Shown here: piece by piece, positions 38,126 to 40,298 of the stretch
Position numbering within the stretch: the stretch's first letter is position 1
Layout of the letters: each line of letters begins with the position of its first letter
Assembly: GCA_002841595.1 (NCBI GenBank)
Contig: PHAD01000010.1
Span: forward strand, 1 to 40,298
Origin: Firmicutes bacterium HGW-Firmicutes-12
GTDB lineage: Bacteria; Bacillota; Peptococcia; DRI-13; PHAD01
Reading direction: 5' to 3'
Length of the DNA: 40,298 nt
The notes under the pieces: generated by a model
Database searches by the model: none
What the model was told of the DNA's origin: nothing
Seen by the model: only the letters and a program-made list of their open reading frames with translations
Position numbers and translations under genes: made by a program

Positions 38126-39271
38126 ATGTATAGAATAAAAGCTAAACTTGAAGTGGGTTGGTTAAAAAAGATGGCCGGTATTGCGAAAATATTTGAGCAT
38201 CATGCGAAGGTATTAAAATATATGGAAAAAGTCGTTAATAAGGGAGCAGCTGGAGAAAAAGAATGGTGGATTATAGGTTCAGTGTATGCAAAAGAAGCTC
38301 AATGGGATAAGGCAGGAAAAGCATTTCTAAGAGCCTTGGAGATAGACAGAAACAATCTTTTATACATGTACTGGTTGGCAAAAGCAAAAGCTGAAAATGG
38401 AGAGGATCATACAGCAGAAATTCTATATGATGAGGTACTGAAAAGGAACGGTTTCTTCTGTGAGGCTATATTTGCCAAAGGAAAAATTAGACTAAAACAA
38501 GGTGATACCCAAGGAGCTCTCATCTGTTTCGAAAAGTGCTGGAAAATGAAGCCTAATGATGCTGAAAATCTTAATTATATGGCCTTGTGTTGTCTAAAAA
38601 CAGGTGATACAAATAAAGCAGTAAACTGTTTAGATAAAGCAATAAAAATTAGTCCTCGTGATACTATTTTACTGGCTAATTATGGAACGGTATGTATAAA
38701 AATGAAACGATACCAAGAGGCTATTGGAATCATGGAGAAGCTAATTAATAAATCTTGTGAAACAGGAGTACTTAATTCGCTTGGCTATTGTTATAGCATG
38801 ATGCAAGATTATGAAAGGAGTATTGATTATTATAGGTTGGCGTTGGAATTAGAACCACAGAATCAAGATGTACAGTTAAATCTGGCTTCTGTTTATGCAA
38901 AGGTCGGAAAGAATATACAAGCTCTAGAGATTCTTAAAAGGCTAGTAATAAAAAATCCCATAGACTATCAGCTATTAAACAACTTGGCTTGGGTTTATGA
39001 AAGTATGCAGGACTATAATGCGGCTTTATGCCAGTATTATAGGAGCTTAGCGGTATCAATGGGAGAACCGGAGATTGCCTTTAACTTGATAAGCTGTCTT
39101 AAGAAGCAACATTATTATATTGAGGCAATGGATATAGTAGAACATTTGAAAAAAACTTCTGATTGGGAACAAACCTCTTGGTCGTCGCTAGCTCAAATTT
39201 ATGAAGCTCTGGGTGCTGATAATAAGGCTGTCGAGTACTATAATAAAGCTTTTGGTTTAGAACCTTGTTGA
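38126..39271 (+). CDS. Tetratricopeptide repeat protein
   Basis: Repeated TPR units (e.g. GDTNKAVNCLDKAIKISPRDTILLANYG); start set at MYRIK with RBS GGAGGG. Confidence 0.88.
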   Translation: MYRIKAKLEVGWLKKMAGIAKIFEHHAKVLKYMEKVVNKGAAGEKEWWIIGSVYAKEAQWDKAGKAFLRALEIDRNNLLYMYWLAKAKAENGEDHTAEILYDEVLKRNGFFCEAIFAKGKIRLKQGDTQGALICFEKCWKMKPNDAENLNYMALCCLKTGDTNKAVNCLDKAIKISPRDTILLANYGTVCIKMKRYQEAIGIMEKLINKSCETGVLNSLGYCYSMMQDYERSIDYYRLALELEPQNQDVQLNLASVYAKVGKNIQALEILKRLVIKNPIDYQLLNNLAWVYESMQDYNAALCQYYRSLAVSMGEPEIAFNLISCLKKQHYYIEAMDIVEHLKKTSDWEQTSWSSLAQIYEALGADNKAVEYYNKAFGLEPC

Positions 39272-39314
39272 AATGTGGTAAAATATATTAAATATGATTA
39301 AAGGGGTTACTTGA

Positions 39315-39878
39315 ATGGATTTTTCCAGAATTGAAAAAGCAGTCAGAGAAATTATTGAGGCTATTGGGGAAGATCCTGAACGAGAGGGACTAAAGGACAC
39401 ACCCTACCGCTATGCAAGAATGTGTGCAGAAATATTTTCCGGACTGGATAAAAATGCCGAAGAACATCTTGAGGTTTGTTTTAATGAACACCATGAAGAG
39501 ATGGTTTTAGTAAAAGATATTCCTTTTTATTCGTTTTGTGAGCATCATCTTTTGCCTTTTTACGGGCACGCTCATGTTGCTTATATCCCTAGAAAAGGGA
39601 AAGTAACAGGACTATCTAAATTAGCGCGGGTAGTAGAGGTATATGCACGCAGACCGCAGTTGCAGGAACGTCTTACTTCGCAAATTGCTGATACAATTGT
39701 TAAAGGATTAAACCCTCACGGAGTAATTGTAGTTATTGAAGCAGAGCATATGTGTATGACGGTTCGGGGGGTTAATAAGCCAGGAAGCAAAACAATAACA
39801 TCTGCTGTACGTGGGATATGCCGAACGCAGGAAGTGACTAGGACTGAAGCTCTTTCGTTAATATATGGGAGACGGTAG
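39315..39878 (+). CDS. folE: GTP cyclohydrolase I
   Basis: [63 protein letters not shown]. Confidence 0.97.
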   Translation: MDFSRIEKAVREIIEAIGEDPEREGLKDTPYRYARMCAEIFSGLDKNAEEHLEVCFNEHHEEMVLVKDIPFYSFCEHHLLPFYGHAHVAYIPRKGKVTGLSKLARVVEVYARRPQLQERLTSQIADTIVKGLNPHGVIVVIEAEHMCMTVRGVNKPGSKTITSAVRGICRTQEVTRTEALSLIYGRR

Positions 39879-39920
39879 GAAAAGACGGTCATTACAAAAA
39901 TATAGGTTTATAAAATGGTA

Positions 39921-39962
39921 ATAGAGAAAGAATGGCTGATATTTTCAGGCATTCTTTCTCTA
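39921..39962. terminator. Bidirectional terminator hairpin
   Basis: ATAGAGAAAGAATG...CATTCTTTCTCTAT. Confidence 0.8.
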
Positions 39963-39979
39963 TTATTATCTCCTAAGTT

Positions 39980-40298
39980 TCACCTTGATGAGTTCGCCTT
40001 GAATAGTTGATTGAGAATAAGACGGGAGTACTTATCTCCCATAATTAGAAGCAGGAAGAAATAAACTATTGTGTGTGCTAGAACTAGAAGTATTAGCAAG
40101 ATAATATTATTTTGGATTAAATAAGCGGTAGCGTTAAGCATTTTTATAAGAATTAGTCCAGCAATAGATATTCGTACAAAAAATAATGGTTCTAGTTGAA
40201 GCCCTCCTTTTTTTCTAATAATTAGAATGTTTAGAAAGGCAGTAGCGACAAAACTAAAAACGTAACTAAAGGCAATACCTGAGATATAATAATCCGGT
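39980..40298 (-). CDS. C-terminal part of a multi-TM membrane protein, possibly a polysaccharide flippase/SpoVB-like; truncated by window edge
   Basis: Minus-strand open frame PDYYISGIAFSYVFSFVATAFLNILIIRKKGGLQLEPLFFVRISIAGLILIKMLNATAYLIQ... to TGA. Confidence 0.6.
   Translation of the reverse strand, partial: PDYYISGIAFSYVFSFVATAFLNILIIRKKGGLQLEPLFFVRISIAGLILIKMLNATAYLIQNNIILLILLVLAHTIVYFFLLLIMGDKYSRLILNQLFKANSSR

Noticed and set aside
1-40298. CRISPR arrays, transposases, integrases, phage genes, toxin-antitoxin or defence systems
   Set aside because: Looked for and not seen; the window reads as core chromosomal content.

Overview
The window looks like an ordinary chromosomal segment of an anaerobic, endospore-forming, low-GC Firmicute, probably Peptococcaceae-like (inferred from gene content and style). 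I see no phage, transposon, CRISPR array or obvious island. Left part: MFS transporter, OmpR-type two-component system, an [FeFe]-hydrogenase-like/PAS/sigma54 activator followed by a sigma54-dependent DUF485/Na+:solute symporter unit, a T-box-controlled Lrp-aminotransferase pair, orphan PII, ferredoxin-type aldo/keto reductase, UPPS paralogue, FtsX/LolD/HlyD-type exporter with a GH114-like lipoprotein, and citrate synthase. Right part: DUF4931 protein, a probable ~350-nt structured ncRNA, beta-CASP MBL nuclease, fakA/degV, FliK-/FlhB-C-like pair, trmL, tRNA-Arg(CCG), ahcY, dinG-like helicase, psd/pssA, TPR protein, folE. Most notable: (1) a self-contained regulatory circuit in which a sensory-type H-cluster protein fused to a sigma54 AAA+ activator sits beside an array of palindromic sites and a well-matched -24/-12 promoter; (2) an unassigned structured ncRNA at ~21.09-21.44 kb; (3) two small genes missing from the ORF track: a SpoVM-like 25-aa ORF and a 9-Cys 53-aa ORF with a TTG start; (4) a T-box leader in front of an Lrp-family regulator. 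All calls come from reading the sequence by eye; no database search was run.
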